A DNA stretch of 64,000 bases, taken from assembly GCA_937871505.1 (NCBI GenBank), contig CALMPF010000026.1, forward strand, positions 124,001 to 188,000, written 5' to 3'. Positions 17,702-25,481 of the stretch are shown here, in pieces. The DNA comes from an uncultured Planctomycetia bacterium (GTDB lineage: Bacteria; Planctomycetota; Phycisphaerae; Phycisphaerales; SM1A02). The number at the start of each line of letters is the position of its first letter. Position 1 is the stretch's first letter. The position numbers and the translations under genes were made by a program. The notes under the pieces are model-generated. The model did not search any database, was not told the DNA's origin, and saw only the letters and a list, made by a program, of their open reading frames with translations.

Positions 17702-18161
17702 CTGATGCGGGCCTCGCCCGGAGCCTTGTCGCCGTGCCGCGCCGTCGCGGCGCCTCAGTCCGCCGCCACGACCCGCGACGGCAGCGCAGGCAGGACGCCG
17801 TCGCGCACCAGGCGCTTCGGCATCTTCGCGAACTCGACCCGGTCTCGTGCCGCCTCCGGAGCCTTGCCCGGCGGTCTGCGAAGATCCACCTCGTCGAGCT
17901 CGCGCAGCAGATCCGCCGGGCAGCGCTGGTGATCGCCCCGATCCTGCGGCAGCACCGAGTCGTACGGCGCCGAGAAGTCGTGGATCAGCACGCGCTCGCA
18001 CTCCAGCGCCCCTCGTCTCCGGCTGCGGCGTCCGGAAGCGGCGTTCTGCTGCGTCGAAGCTCGCAGCGGGTTACGGGCGTCCATGGCCGCGTGAGCAGGG
18101 ATGCGTGCGCGAAGGGCGAAGCGCAAGCAGGCAGATGTTCGGGTCACCAACCGGGATCGGC
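17702..18161 (-). mobile_element. IS66-family transposase remnant, copy 1
   Basis: The minus strand encodes a degraded piece of an IS66-type transposase: on one frame VLIHDFSAPYDSVL, DHQRCPADLLRELDEVDL and VEFAKMPKRLV. This matches the region around the DFW..Y and QRC..HL.REL motifs of IS66. Positions 17808-18161 align with 21806-22158 with about 18 differences (about 95% identity by my count). The segment carrying NNFAER in copy 2 is missing here, and no N-terminal half is visible in either copy. It is a dead fragment, not an active element. Confidence 0.75.
17808..18161. repeat. Long direct repeat, copy 1 (partner at 21806-22158)
   Basis: About 354 bp repeated in the same orientation 4 kb downstream. 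Both copies end at the same right boundary (GGTCACCAACCGGGATCGGC), after which the sequences diverge at once. The repeats bracket two secreted-protein genes. Confidence 0.85.
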
Positions 18162-18195
18162 TGAAGAGCCATCAACACCTTTGTTTACCTTCTGA

Positions 18196-18224
18196 TTGCT
18201 CGCACTCGACTTGCGCGGTACACT
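18196..18224 (+). promoter_or_regulatory. Putative sigma70-type promoter for the dockerin gene pair
   Basis: TTGCTC (-35), a 17-bp spacer and TACACT (-10) lie in a locally AT-richer stretch just right of the IS66 remnant. The predicted start, near 18231, is upstream of the first candidate start codon at 18264. Confidence 0.5.
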
Positions 18225-18263
18225 CTCTGAGCATTCGGTCGGCGCGCATCGAGCCATCGGCGC

Positions 18264-20156
18264 GTGCACCCGCTCACTCGACCCCCCGGCACCGCGCCAG
18301 CGGTGTCCACCTCTACGGGAGAGTCACATGTCCGGCACAGTCACTTCCTCAGGGCTCGCTGCATCGCTGCGCTTCTGGCCATCATGATCGTCGTTCCGGC
18401 GGTCGGACAGGTCCGATTGCACGTCAAGCTGAATGCGTCACCGAACGGTGATGGCGCGTCCTGGTCAACCGCCTTCAACTCCCTTGCGGATTGCCTCGAG
18501 TTCATCGAGGACACCGAGTTTCCTCCCACTGGGGGCTGGGAGGTGTGGGTGGCGGGTGGAAGCTATCAGCCGGCCTTGGCCGAGGATCACTTCAGCAATT
18601 CCACGTTCCCCCTTCGCGACGGCGTCAAGCTGTATGGCGGTTTCGCGGGAACGGAGACTGCGCTCTCCCAACGCGTTCTCGGCTCGAACGAGACGATCCT
18701 CGACGGAATGCTCGACATCGTGCCCACTGAAGGCTGCGGAGATCCAGAGAGCGGCTCGTGTGCGGAGGAACAGAACACACCAGGCTGTGATGATCCGGGC
18801 TGCTGCACCGAGGTTTGCGCCACGCTTCCGAGCTGCTGCGAAACCGCATGGGACATGGATTGTGTCGAAGTGGCACTTTTGCCTCAGTTCTGCGGACTGG
18901 GCGGGATACTGCCAACGCGGTCGGCCCACGTCGTCACGTCTCACGGCACCGGGCGTGATCGAAGACTCGACACCCTCACCGTGATCAACGGCGGCGGAAG
19001 CGGCGGCAACGGCGGCGGTCTCCTGATCGAGCAGGGTGGGCTGGAGGTGGTGAGCTGCTTCTTCCGGGACAACGAAGCTGCCGCGGGAGGTGCGATCGGC
19101 TGGCAGGGGCAGGGCGGCAGCTTCATCGCGTTCGAACTGGTCGAGATCGTCAACTCGACCTTCGCGCACAACCACGCGACCAAGGAGGGTGGGGCGATCT
19201 TCGCGACGAACGTCTACACGATCGCGACCAGTCTCTTCTATCGCAACGGATCGGTCGAGATCCCATGCCCTGGCCCCGATCCGTGTTCGGGGTCGCTGGA
19301 GCAAGGTGGGGCGATCGCCGATCGGGGGTCGCTCTCGGTAGTGCCCCGACGGATCGTCAACTGCACCATCGTGAACAACCTGGCTGGCGCGTCTGGCGGC
19401 GGTGTTCACACGCCCTCGGAGATCGGCGGCAGCGGGCTGGAGATCTACAACTGCATCCTTTGGGGGAACACCGGCTCGCTCGGTCCGGCTCAGATCGCCG
19501 GAATCCCCTCGGTCGTCGTGTACTCGAACGTCGAGGGTGGGTACTCGGGAACAGGCAACATCGACGCCGAGCCGGACTTCGTTGACGATTCGCTCGACAA
19601 CTACGAACTTCAGGAGGGCTCGCCGGGCATCGACGTGGGGCTGAATGACGTCGACGCCCTGCTCGAATTCGACCTTCTCGACGTCGATGGCGACGGCAAC
19701 ACCGGGGAGGAAGCGTTCGAGATCGCCCGAGATCCCCGGATCCGCCGGGGGTCGATCGGCGTCCGCGTTCCGACGATCGACATGGGTGCGTTCGAGCTCT
19801 TCGGCTTCTGTGCCTTGGGGGACTTGAACGACGACGGAGTCGTCGATGGCGCTGACCTTGGCGCGCTCCTTGGGGCATGGGGGGAGTGCACCTCGCCGCC
19901 CTGCGCGGCGGACCTCGACTGTGACGGCATCGTGAGCGGTGCAGATCTCGGCGCCCTTCTCGGCAAGTGGGGGATTCCGAGGACCTGTGACACCGAGTCG
20001 TTCTCGTCGTCCTCGTCTTCGATGGAGAGCACCGGTCCGCTCAGCCTCGCCGAGCTCGCGGAACTGCTCGAGTTCCCGAACTACTCGGCGCTGATCGAGT
20101 GGCTGGTCTCGCTGCCCTTCGAGGAGATGGTCGAGTGGCTGGAGCTTCTGCAATGA
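18264..20156 (+). CDS. Secreted beta-helix protein with Cys-rich insert, dockerin-type pair and an extra C-terminal tail
   Basis: Up to 630 residues. A signal peptide is clear ([17 protein letters not shown]). Next comes a parallel beta-helix of the polymorphic/choice-of-anchor type ([30 protein letters not shown], then N-rich repeats such as [17 protein letters not shown]). A Cys-rich module interrupts it (about residues 155-215, [13 protein letters not shown] and [15 protein letters not shown]), followed by a dockerin-like pair ([39 protein letters not shown]). About 55 residues follow the dockerin: a Ser run and two Leu/Glu helices. The start is uncertain: GTG 18264 or 18303. The best-placed ATG (18328, after GGGAGAG) is in another frame and stops after 19 codons, so a small indel is possible. 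The next gene overlaps by ATGA. Confidence 0.75.
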   Translation: MHPLTRPPGTAPAVSTSTGESHVRHSHFLRARCIAALLAIMIVVPAVGQVRLHVKLNASPNGDGASWSTAFNSLADCLEFIEDTEFPPTGGWEVWVAGGSYQPALAEDHFSNSTFPLRDGVKLYGGFAGTETALSQRVLGSNETILDGMLDIVPTEGCGDPESGSCAEEQNTPGCDDPGCCTEVCATLPSCCETAWDMDCVEVALLPQFCGLGGILPTRSAHVVTSHGTGRDRRLDTLTVINGGGSGGNGGGLLIEQGGLEVVSCFFRDNEAAAGGAIGWQGQGGSFIAFELVEIVNSTFAHNHATKEGGAIFATNVYTIATSLFYRNGSVEIPCPGPDPCSGSLEQGGAIADRGSLSVVPRRIVNCTIVNNLAGASGGGVHTPSEIGGSGLEIYNCILWGNTGSLGPAQIAGIPSVVVYSNVEGGYSGTGNIDAEPDFVDDSLDNYELQEGSPGIDVGLNDVDALLEFDLLDVDGDGNTGEEAFEIARDPRIRRGSIGVRVPTIDMGAFELFGFCALGDLNDDGVVDGADLGALLGAWGECTSPPCAADLDCDGIVSGADLGALLGKWGIPRTCDTESFSSSSSSMESTGPLSLAELAELLEFPNYSALIEWLVSLPFEEMVEWLELLQ

Positions 20157-21448
20157 GATCGCGCGCCATGATCGGTGGGACTGCTCGTTGCTTCGGGTGG
20201 CACTGCATCGCGGTGGGGGTAGTTGGATTCTCGCTCGCTGGAACATCGCCCGTCGACGCCGGGGCAAGCCCGCCGGCCTTCCCCCCGTGCGGATTCGAGA
20301 CCACCGCCGTCACCCCTCCGGATATATCGTCGCTTTGGGGTGAGTTTCTGACCTTCATGAGCATCAACGATCAGGGTGTCGCCATCGGCACGATCGCCAT
20401 TCTTGGAACTCGTATCCCCTGCACGTGGTCGGTCGAGAACGGGTTCACGCTGATTCCGAAGCCCACCGGCGCGGGCGGCAGTCGTTTTGTGGTCGGGATC
20501 AACAACAACGGTTGGATGTTCGTGACGTGGAACTTTGAGTTCAAGACGATCGCCCACGTGTACAAGCCCAACGGTTCCGGTGGCTACGAGATCTTCGCGA
20601 TCGAGCCGCAGGGAGGTACGTGGAGCGAGGCACTTGGCATCAACGATCTCAATCAGGTGGTCGGTTACGAGGGCCTCGGACTCGGCGAAAGTCCCAACCT
20701 TCCAGACGGCGGGTTTTTCTGGTCGGAGGAGACGGGCAAGGTGCAGATCCAGCCTCCGGGCTGGTCGGCGTCGCGTTGCAACGACATCGGCGAGAATGGC
20801 GTGATTGTGGGCAACGTCTCGCAGACGGCGGTGGCGGCAGGCGGCGGCACGACGCTCCGTGCGTTCGTGCTGGATGGCGACGAACTCACGATCATCGAAC
20901 CGCCGCCCCCGTTCGTGAGAAGTCAGGCATGGTCGGCGACCGCCACGGGACTGGTCGGCGCAACGATGTCCGGCACCGGCATCGGCGCAGGAGTGATCTA
21001 CGACATCAGGACTGGTTCACTCGACGTGTGGTACCCACCGCCCGGCGCCTCCAGTTGGGGAATCCGCGACCTCAACGACGATGGCGTGGCTGCGGGGTAC
21101 CTCATCCTCGAGGGCACTTCGGATCTCCTTCCGGCCATTGCCAAGGACGGGGTCGTCGTCAACCTCAACACTCTGCTCGATGCTCCGTACGCGGCGCAGC
21201 AGCTCTTGGGAATCCGCAACGACGGAACCGTGGTGGGAGCGTGCAGTCCCTCCGGCTGTTCGCTGATCGCGCAGCCCCTCGGTGCGCCCGGCGACCTTGA
21301 CTGTGACGGCACCGTCGGCCCCGCCGACCTCGCTCTGCTTCTCGGCCTCTGGGGCAGCGACGACTCCGGCGCCGATCTCAACGGTGACGGCGTGGTCGGC
21401 GGGGACGATCTCGGCATCCTGCTCGGGGCGTGGAGCTGCAAGCCGTAG
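20153..21448 (+). CDS. Secreted HAF-repeat protein with C-terminal dockerin-type pair
   Basis: This 431-residue protein starts at an ATG inside the stop codon of the preceding gene (ATGA), so the two are translationally coupled. It has a signal peptide (about 1-36, [19 protein letters not shown]) and repeats of the extracellular HAF family, each with an IND..G.VVG core: [48 protein letters not shown] and [12 protein letters not shown]. The C-terminus is a dockerin-like pair ([19 protein letters not shown] and [20 protein letters not shown]) and ends CKP. HAF proteins have no proven function; surface or extracellular display is inferred. A homologous architecture is encoded at 31490. The gene pair lies between two IS66 remnants. 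Confidence 0.8.
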   Translation: MRSRAMIGGTARCFGWHCIAVGVVGFSLAGTSPVDAGASPPAFPPCGFETTAVTPPDISSLWGEFLTFMSINDQGVAIGTIAILGTRIPCTWSVENGFTLIPKPTGAGGSRFVVGINNNGWMFVTWNFEFKTIAHVYKPNGSGGYEIFAIEPQGGTWSEALGINDLNQVVGYEGLGLGESPNLPDGGFFWSEETGKVQIQPPGWSASRCNDIGENGVIVGNVSQTAVAAGGGTTLRAFVLDGDELTIIEPPPPFVRSQAWSATATGLVGATMSGTGIGAGVIYDIRTGSLDVWYPPPGASSWGIRDLNDDGVAAGYLILEGTSDLLPAIAKDGVVVNLNTLLDAPYAAQQLLGIRNDGTVVGACSPSGCSLIAQPLGAPGDLDCDGTVGPADLALLLGLWGSDDSGADLNGDGVVGGDDLGILLGAWSCKP

Positions 21449-21649
21449 CAAAGAGCGGGAGCAGCTCTTCGGCCGCCTGCAGCGTCCGCTGCCCGCAGCG
21501 GTGTGATGCCCCACGTTGTCGGCGGACATCCCGCGTGACTCCGTCCGGCGGAAGTCGCAGGCGGAGCGTCCGGATCGCCTGATCGGCGCGTCGACGTCGA
21601 GCCTGCGCCGCGCGCGAGAGCCGAGTGTCAGGACTGATCTTCGAAACGG

Positions 21650-22158
21650 ATGATGCGGGTCTGGCTCCGATCGGCTGCACTGGCCGTTCTTGCGCAGGAT
21701 CACCGCGGGCCTGATCTGGCGCTCGGCGAAGTTGTTCGTCCAGTCCGCTTCCGGGCGGTCCAGGAAGGTGAACAAGGTGTCCTGGTACTTCCCGAGCCGC
21801 TTCGCCAGGCGCTTCGGCATCTTCGCGAACTCGACCCACTCGCGGGCCGCCTTCGGAGCTTTGCCCGGCGGTCTGCGCAGATCCACCTCGTCGAGCTCGC
21901 GCAGCAGATGCGCCAGGCAGCGCTGGTGATCGCCCCGACCCTCCAGCAGCACCGAGTCGTACGGCGCCCAGAAGTCGCGGATCAGCACGCGCTCGCGCTC
22001 CAGCGCCCCTCGTCTCCGGCTGCGGCGTCCGGAAGCGGCGTTCTGCTGCGTCGAAGCTCGCCGCGGGTTACGGGCGTCCATGGCCGCGTGAGCAGGGATG
22101 CCTGCGTGAAGGGCGAAGCGCAAGCAGGCAGATGTTCGGGTCACCAACCGGGATCGGC
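21650..22158 (-). mobile_element. IS66-family transposase remnant, copy 2
   Basis: On the minus strand one frame reads RDFWAPYDSVLLEGRGDH, QRCLAHLLRELDEVDLRR, EFAKMPKRLAKRLGKYQDTL, FLDRPEADWTNNFAERQIRP and AVILRKNGQCSRSE. This is the C-terminal part of an IS66 transposase (DDE_Tnp_IS66) with its NN.AER.IRP signature. The N-terminal half, including the first catalytic Asp residues and the accessory TnpA/TnpB genes, is absent, and the end after RKN is altered. The element is dead. Positions 21806-22158 repeat 17808-18161 in the same direction. Confidence 0.8.
21806..22158. repeat. Long direct repeat, copy 2 (partner at 17808-18161)
   Basis: Same orientation and right boundary as copy 1. This copy keeps more of the transposase frame on its left. 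Confidence 0.85.
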
Positions 22159-22947
22159 GACGCGAGGCGATGGAATCGGCCGAAGAGTCAACCTCGTCGG
22201 GTGCCTCGGCGCGCCTCCGTGCGTGATCGCGTGCATGACCTCACTGCTGCCGTTCGAAGCCGCAGCGCTGACCGCGTACGTCAGCGCGTTACTTTCCTGC
22301 ACCGCCGGGGCCCGCGCGGGATGCGCCTCGGGGTGCTGGTAGACGCCGGTGTGCGAGCAGCGCGCCCGGCGAGGATGCGGAGTGTGGGAGAGTCGTCGGT
22401 CGATGCTCCGACGGGGGACTTCGGCAATGCGAGAGCTGGGACTTGTCCTCATCGCCAACGTCGTTCCGCTCGCGACCGTCGCGGCGCTCCGGAGAGCTCC
22501 GTCCTGGCGCGAGGCATCGAACCAGGTGAGACTTCCGTGTGAGGCGTCCGTGTGAGGCGTCCGTTGTGGGCGAGCACGATCGCGGGGCTTGCAATCAGCC
22601 TCCGGTTGAGCGCGTGAGCGAGATGCGTCGGCACTCCGGCCGGCGCGCTCCCATCCCGGGCTGAGCGGACTGCTCCGAGCCCGGCGCGACAGCGGGCCTC
22701 CGCGACGAGTCTCCTCCCGGAGGCCGTGACACTCCAGCGCCCCTGCGCGCCTGCTGCGGGGTCCGGGGGCGGATGTGCTCCGGCGCGCGGACGCTCGCGG
22801 AGGGTCGCGTCGCTGGGGCCTGACGGAGTGGCGAACGGGGGGATGATTGCCCGCACTGGGGCCGGAGGCGCCCCATCGGCTTCGCTTCTTCTTGCAGAAC
22901 ATCGGCTTCCGACCGCATCGCGACGGAGCCAAGGGGCGCTGCAGTGC
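22159..22947. other. About 790 bp without a recognisable gene
   Basis: This stretch follows the IS66 remnant and ends at the ROK promoter. No open frame here has convincing composition. It contains a 13-bp unit (TCCGTGTGAGGCG) in three tandem copies at 22534-22572, the third imperfect. It may be decayed mobile-element flank. Confidence 0.4.
22534..22572. repeat. 13-bp tandem repeat, three units
   Basis: TCCGTGTGAGGCG occurs twice exactly (22534, 22547) and once imperfectly (22560). Confidence 0.6.
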
Positions 22948-22953
22948 TAGATT
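22948..22953 (+). promoter_or_regulatory. Putative -10 element (TAGATT) for a leaderless ROK mRNA
   Basis: TAGATT ends 6 nt before the ATG at 22960, with no ribosome site between. The geometry is the same as at the kinase gene. Confidence 0.45.
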
Positions 22954-22959
22954 CTCCGC

Positions 22960-23934
22960 ATGGCTTCCAGTTCCTACGTCATCGGCATCGATCTCGGCGG
23001 CACCAACATGCAGGCGGGCGTCGTCGATCAGGCGTGGAAGGTCGTCGGCGACTGCAAGCGGAAGACGAAGGCGGAGGTCGGCCTCGATGGCGTGGTCGAT
23101 CGGCTCGACGAGGCCGTCCGCCGCGCGTGCGAAGAGGCCAAGGTCAATCTCGCCGATGTCGACGCAGTCGGAATCGGCGTTCCCGGAGCCATCGACATCC
23201 CCCGCGGCGTCGTGATCGATGCGCCGAATCTCCGGTGGTTCGACGTGCCGATCCGCGAGATCCTGACGAAGCGCTTCGGCCGGCCCGTCGTCGTCGACAA
23301 CGATGTCAACGTCGCCGTCTGGGGCGAAGTCCGGCATGGAGCGGCGAAGGGAAGGTCGAACTGCCTCGGAGTCTGGGCCGGGACCGGCGTCGGCGGAGGC
23401 CTCGTCCTCGACGGCAAGCTCTGGAGGGGGCCCTCCTTCACGGCCGGCGAGATCGGGCAGACGATCATCTTCCCCGATGGCGGCCCGGCGAAGACGACGC
23501 TCGAGCAGCATGCGTCGCGGACCGGCATGGTCCACAACATCGAGCTCCTGCTGCGGAAGTACCCGAAGTCGCGGCTGATCGAGCTCCGCGAGGAGAACAA
23601 CGGCCGGATCGGCTCGAAGGAGATCGCCCAGGCGTACGAGCTGGGCGATCCGGCGGCGACCATCGTCGTCGAGCACGCCGCGCGCTTCATCGGAATCGCA
23701 GCGGCCAACGTGGTGACATTGCTCTCCATCGACACCGTCGTCGTCGGCGGAGGCGCCACGGAGGCGATCGGCGAGCCGTTCATCGCGCTGATCCGCCGCG
23801 CCTTCGACGAGGTGGTCTTTCCTCAGAGGCTGCGCTCCTGCGAGATCCTCCTCACGGCGCTCGAGGATCACGCCGGAGTGATCGGCGCCGCGGCACTCGC
23901 ACGGGACGAAGCAGCGGGCGGGGGGCGGCGATAG
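22960..23934 (+). CDS. ROK family sugar kinase (glucokinase-like)
   Basis: This 324-residue cytoplasmic protein has the ROK/actin-type ATPase fold: phosphate-1 loop GIDLGGTNMQAGVVD at about residues 9-23, GIGVPGAID (about 71), catalytic DNDVNVAVWGE (about 110), GTGVGGGLV (about 142) and the adenosine motif VVVGGGATEA (about 262). It would phosphorylate glucose or another hexose or N-acyl-hexosamine with ATP. The usual ROK zinc motif (GH..., then CxCGxxGCxE) is absent: the expected His is Gln in GEIGQTI, and the Cys cluster is replaced by GPAKTTLEQHASR. The protein therefore belongs to the zinc-less branch. Its 3' end overlaps the convergent lipoprotein gene by 83 bp. Confidence 0.85.
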   Translation: MASSSYVIGIDLGGTNMQAGVVDQAWKVVGDCKRKTKAEVGLDGVVDRLDEAVRRACEEAKVNLADVDAVGIGVPGAIDIPRGVVIDAPNLRWFDVPIREILTKRFGRPVVVDNDVNVAVWGEVRHGAAKGRSNCLGVWAGTGVGGGLVLDGKLWRGPSFTAGEIGQTIIFPDGGPAKTTLEQHASRTGMVHNIELLLRKYPKSRLIELREENNGRIGSKEIAQAYELGDPAATIVVEHAARFIGIAAANVVTLLSIDTVVVGGGATEAIGEPFIALIRRAFDEVVFPQRLRSCEILLTALEDHAGVIGAAALARDEAAGGGRR

Positions 23935-24763
23935 CGGTCGGCTCGGAGGGCGTCCCGCGCCCCCTGCCGCGCACGCGGATCGGCGCGGCTCTCGGGGAGC
24001 GCGCGCCGGTCCCGCCGGAGTTCTGAGCGCGCGGAGTGCGGCGCCTCGGAGGTCCGGCGTGAGGTGTTGACCCCGAGGGGTCTGCTGCGCTTCGCGGCGG
24101 CTCGATCCAGTCGAGCGATGGTCGCCTCGGGGGCGCCGCAAGGCTGCGGCGCAGCGCGTCGAGGATCGCGCGTTCGATCTCGGGCTGGCGGACAGCGTCG
24201 CCGATGATGACGGATGCGATCCACTCCGTCGGCAACGCCGGCGTCGTTGAGTCCGAGGGCGTGTGGCGCCGACGCTCCGAAGGTCGCGCCGCGGTCGCGG
24301 GGTTCGCGGGGTTCGCGGCGTTCGGGGCGCTTGCCGCAGTCGGGGCATTCGCGGCCGAAGCCACGCCGTCGGCGGCCCCCGCGACCGGAGACTGCGGGGT
24401 CGTGGCGGCGACGCGGCGGACTTCGAGCCATCCCGGTCGTCCGTCGAGCGTGAGCAGCCTGAAGACTGCGCGGTCTGGCTGGACGTCGGCTCGGGCGACG
24501 GCGGCGTCATTGGCGATCGCCGCCGCCCGGACTGCGGCGGGCAGATCCGACCACCGGATGGTGGCGGGCGGCACGATCTCCCATGTGACGAAACTCGGAG
24601 GCGTGGCCGCGCGCATCGCCGCCACCAGCTCCGCGCGCTCGCGCTCGCCGACCGCCGCGACGGTTCCGACGATGTCGCCCTGAAGCGGCGTGGTCGCCGT
24701 GGCGGACATCGGCGCCCGACAGCCGATGGACGCGGCCGCCGCGAGCGCGGCAGTCAGGAGCAC
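23852..24763 (-). CDS. Putative lipoprotein of unknown function
   Basis: A lipobox-like ASIGC follows a hydrophobic run (VLLTAALAAAASIGC). The mature part has ordinary composition: VGTVAAVGERERAELVAAMR, PSFVTWEIVPPATIRWSDLP and FRLLTLDGRPGWLEVRRV. An Ala/Asn/Pro low-complexity linker follows, then PTEWIASVIIGDAV and a Pro/Arg-rich tail. The start is uncertain. GTG at 24763 gives a signal without a basic n-region; the ATG at 25102 would add 113 unlikely residues; a non-standard start near ATC 24811 would give a better signal and has TACCGT just before it. The last 83 bp overlap the convergent ROK gene and may be non-native read-through after an indel. Confidence 0.5.
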   Translation of the reverse strand: MLLTAALAAAASIGCRAPMSATATTPLQGDIVGTVAAVGERERAELVAAMRAATPPSFVTWEIVPPATIRWSDLPAAVRAAAIANDAAVARADVQPDRAVFRLLTLDGRPGWLEVRRVAATTPQSPVAGAADGVASAANAPTAASAPNAANPANPATAARPSERRRHTPSDSTTPALPTEWIASVIIGDAVRQPEIERAILDALRRSLAAPPRRPSLDWIEPPRSAADPSGSTPHAGPPRRRTPRAQNSGGTGARSPRAAPIRVRGRGRGTPSEPTAIAAPRPLLRPVRVPRRRSLRRDPRAP

Positions 24764-25481
24764 AGCCCTCTGGCTCCGCGCGGGAGTGGATGGACCTCGA
24801 CTCTGCTCGATCGCCGACGGTAGCTTCCTGAGCTCGCGTTCGTCCGCGCCGCTCGCCCGCGCCGCCTCGTCGGAGGGGCCGGGATGAGTGCGAACCCCGG
24901 CGCCGTGCCGAAGCTCCAAGGCGTTCCCGGCACGACCAGCGAGCCAGAGCAGCGACCTCCGCTCATCGCGTCCGCAGCGAAGGCCCCCGGGGGGCCCCGA
25001 AGGTGCGGGCTCGAGCGACGGGAGCGGCGGCCGGGGGGCGACACGGTGTGCTGGTCGAACCTCGATCCGCAGCGAATGCGCATTGATCTGCGTCGAAAGC
25101 ACGGATTTCTCTGATAGATCGACGGCTCTATCTGCTCACCGACGAGGTGTTGGCACCGGTCGCCCCACCGACGAGCAAAGCGGCCCCAGCACCCCGATGC
25201 CAGGCGGCTTCGCAGCCAGCGGTAGCCACGTTGGGCGACCGCGGCGGAAGCCACGGGGCGCGTGAGCGCTCGGTTGACGGAATCCCCCGCTCGGTACGAT
25301 GGTTGCTTCTCTCCCCGCAGGCAGCCGGTGGCGAAACTCCATCGAGCTGCTCGGCGTGGAGGGCGGACACGCGGCCGCTCGCGGCTCGTGCGTCCGTCCC
25401 TCCCTGCCGTGCTGGTTCCTCGCCGTCCGGCCCAGCGACTCGCCGAAGCGATCCGCGGCCGGGGCGAACGGGTTCATCCGC
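24764..25481. other. About 700 bp between the lipoprotein and 7TM-HD genes
   Basis: No gene is recognised. A promoter candidate lies at 25274-25300 for the downstream gene. The rest is divergent upstream sequence with an AT-richer patch near 25080-25135. Confidence 0.4.
25274..25300 (+). promoter_or_regulatory. Putative promoter for the 7TM-HD gene
   Basis: TTGACG and TACGAT are separated by 15 bp. The predicted start near 25307 makes the ATG at 25299 unusable and favours translation from 25482. Confidence 0.45.

Noticed and set aside
18264..21448. Cellulosome components
   Set aside because: Dockerin-type motifs are present, but there is no cohesin, no cellulase catalytic domain and no carbohydrate-binding module beside them.
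17702..22158. Active IS66 transposon
   Set aside because: Neither copy has the N-terminal half of the transposase or the accessory genes, and copy 1 has lost the NNFAER region.
25299..25481. Upstream start (ATG 25299) for the 7TM-HD protein
   Set aside because: The ATG overlaps a good -10 hexamer and the added 61 residues resemble no family member. The start at 25482 gives a normal N-terminus.
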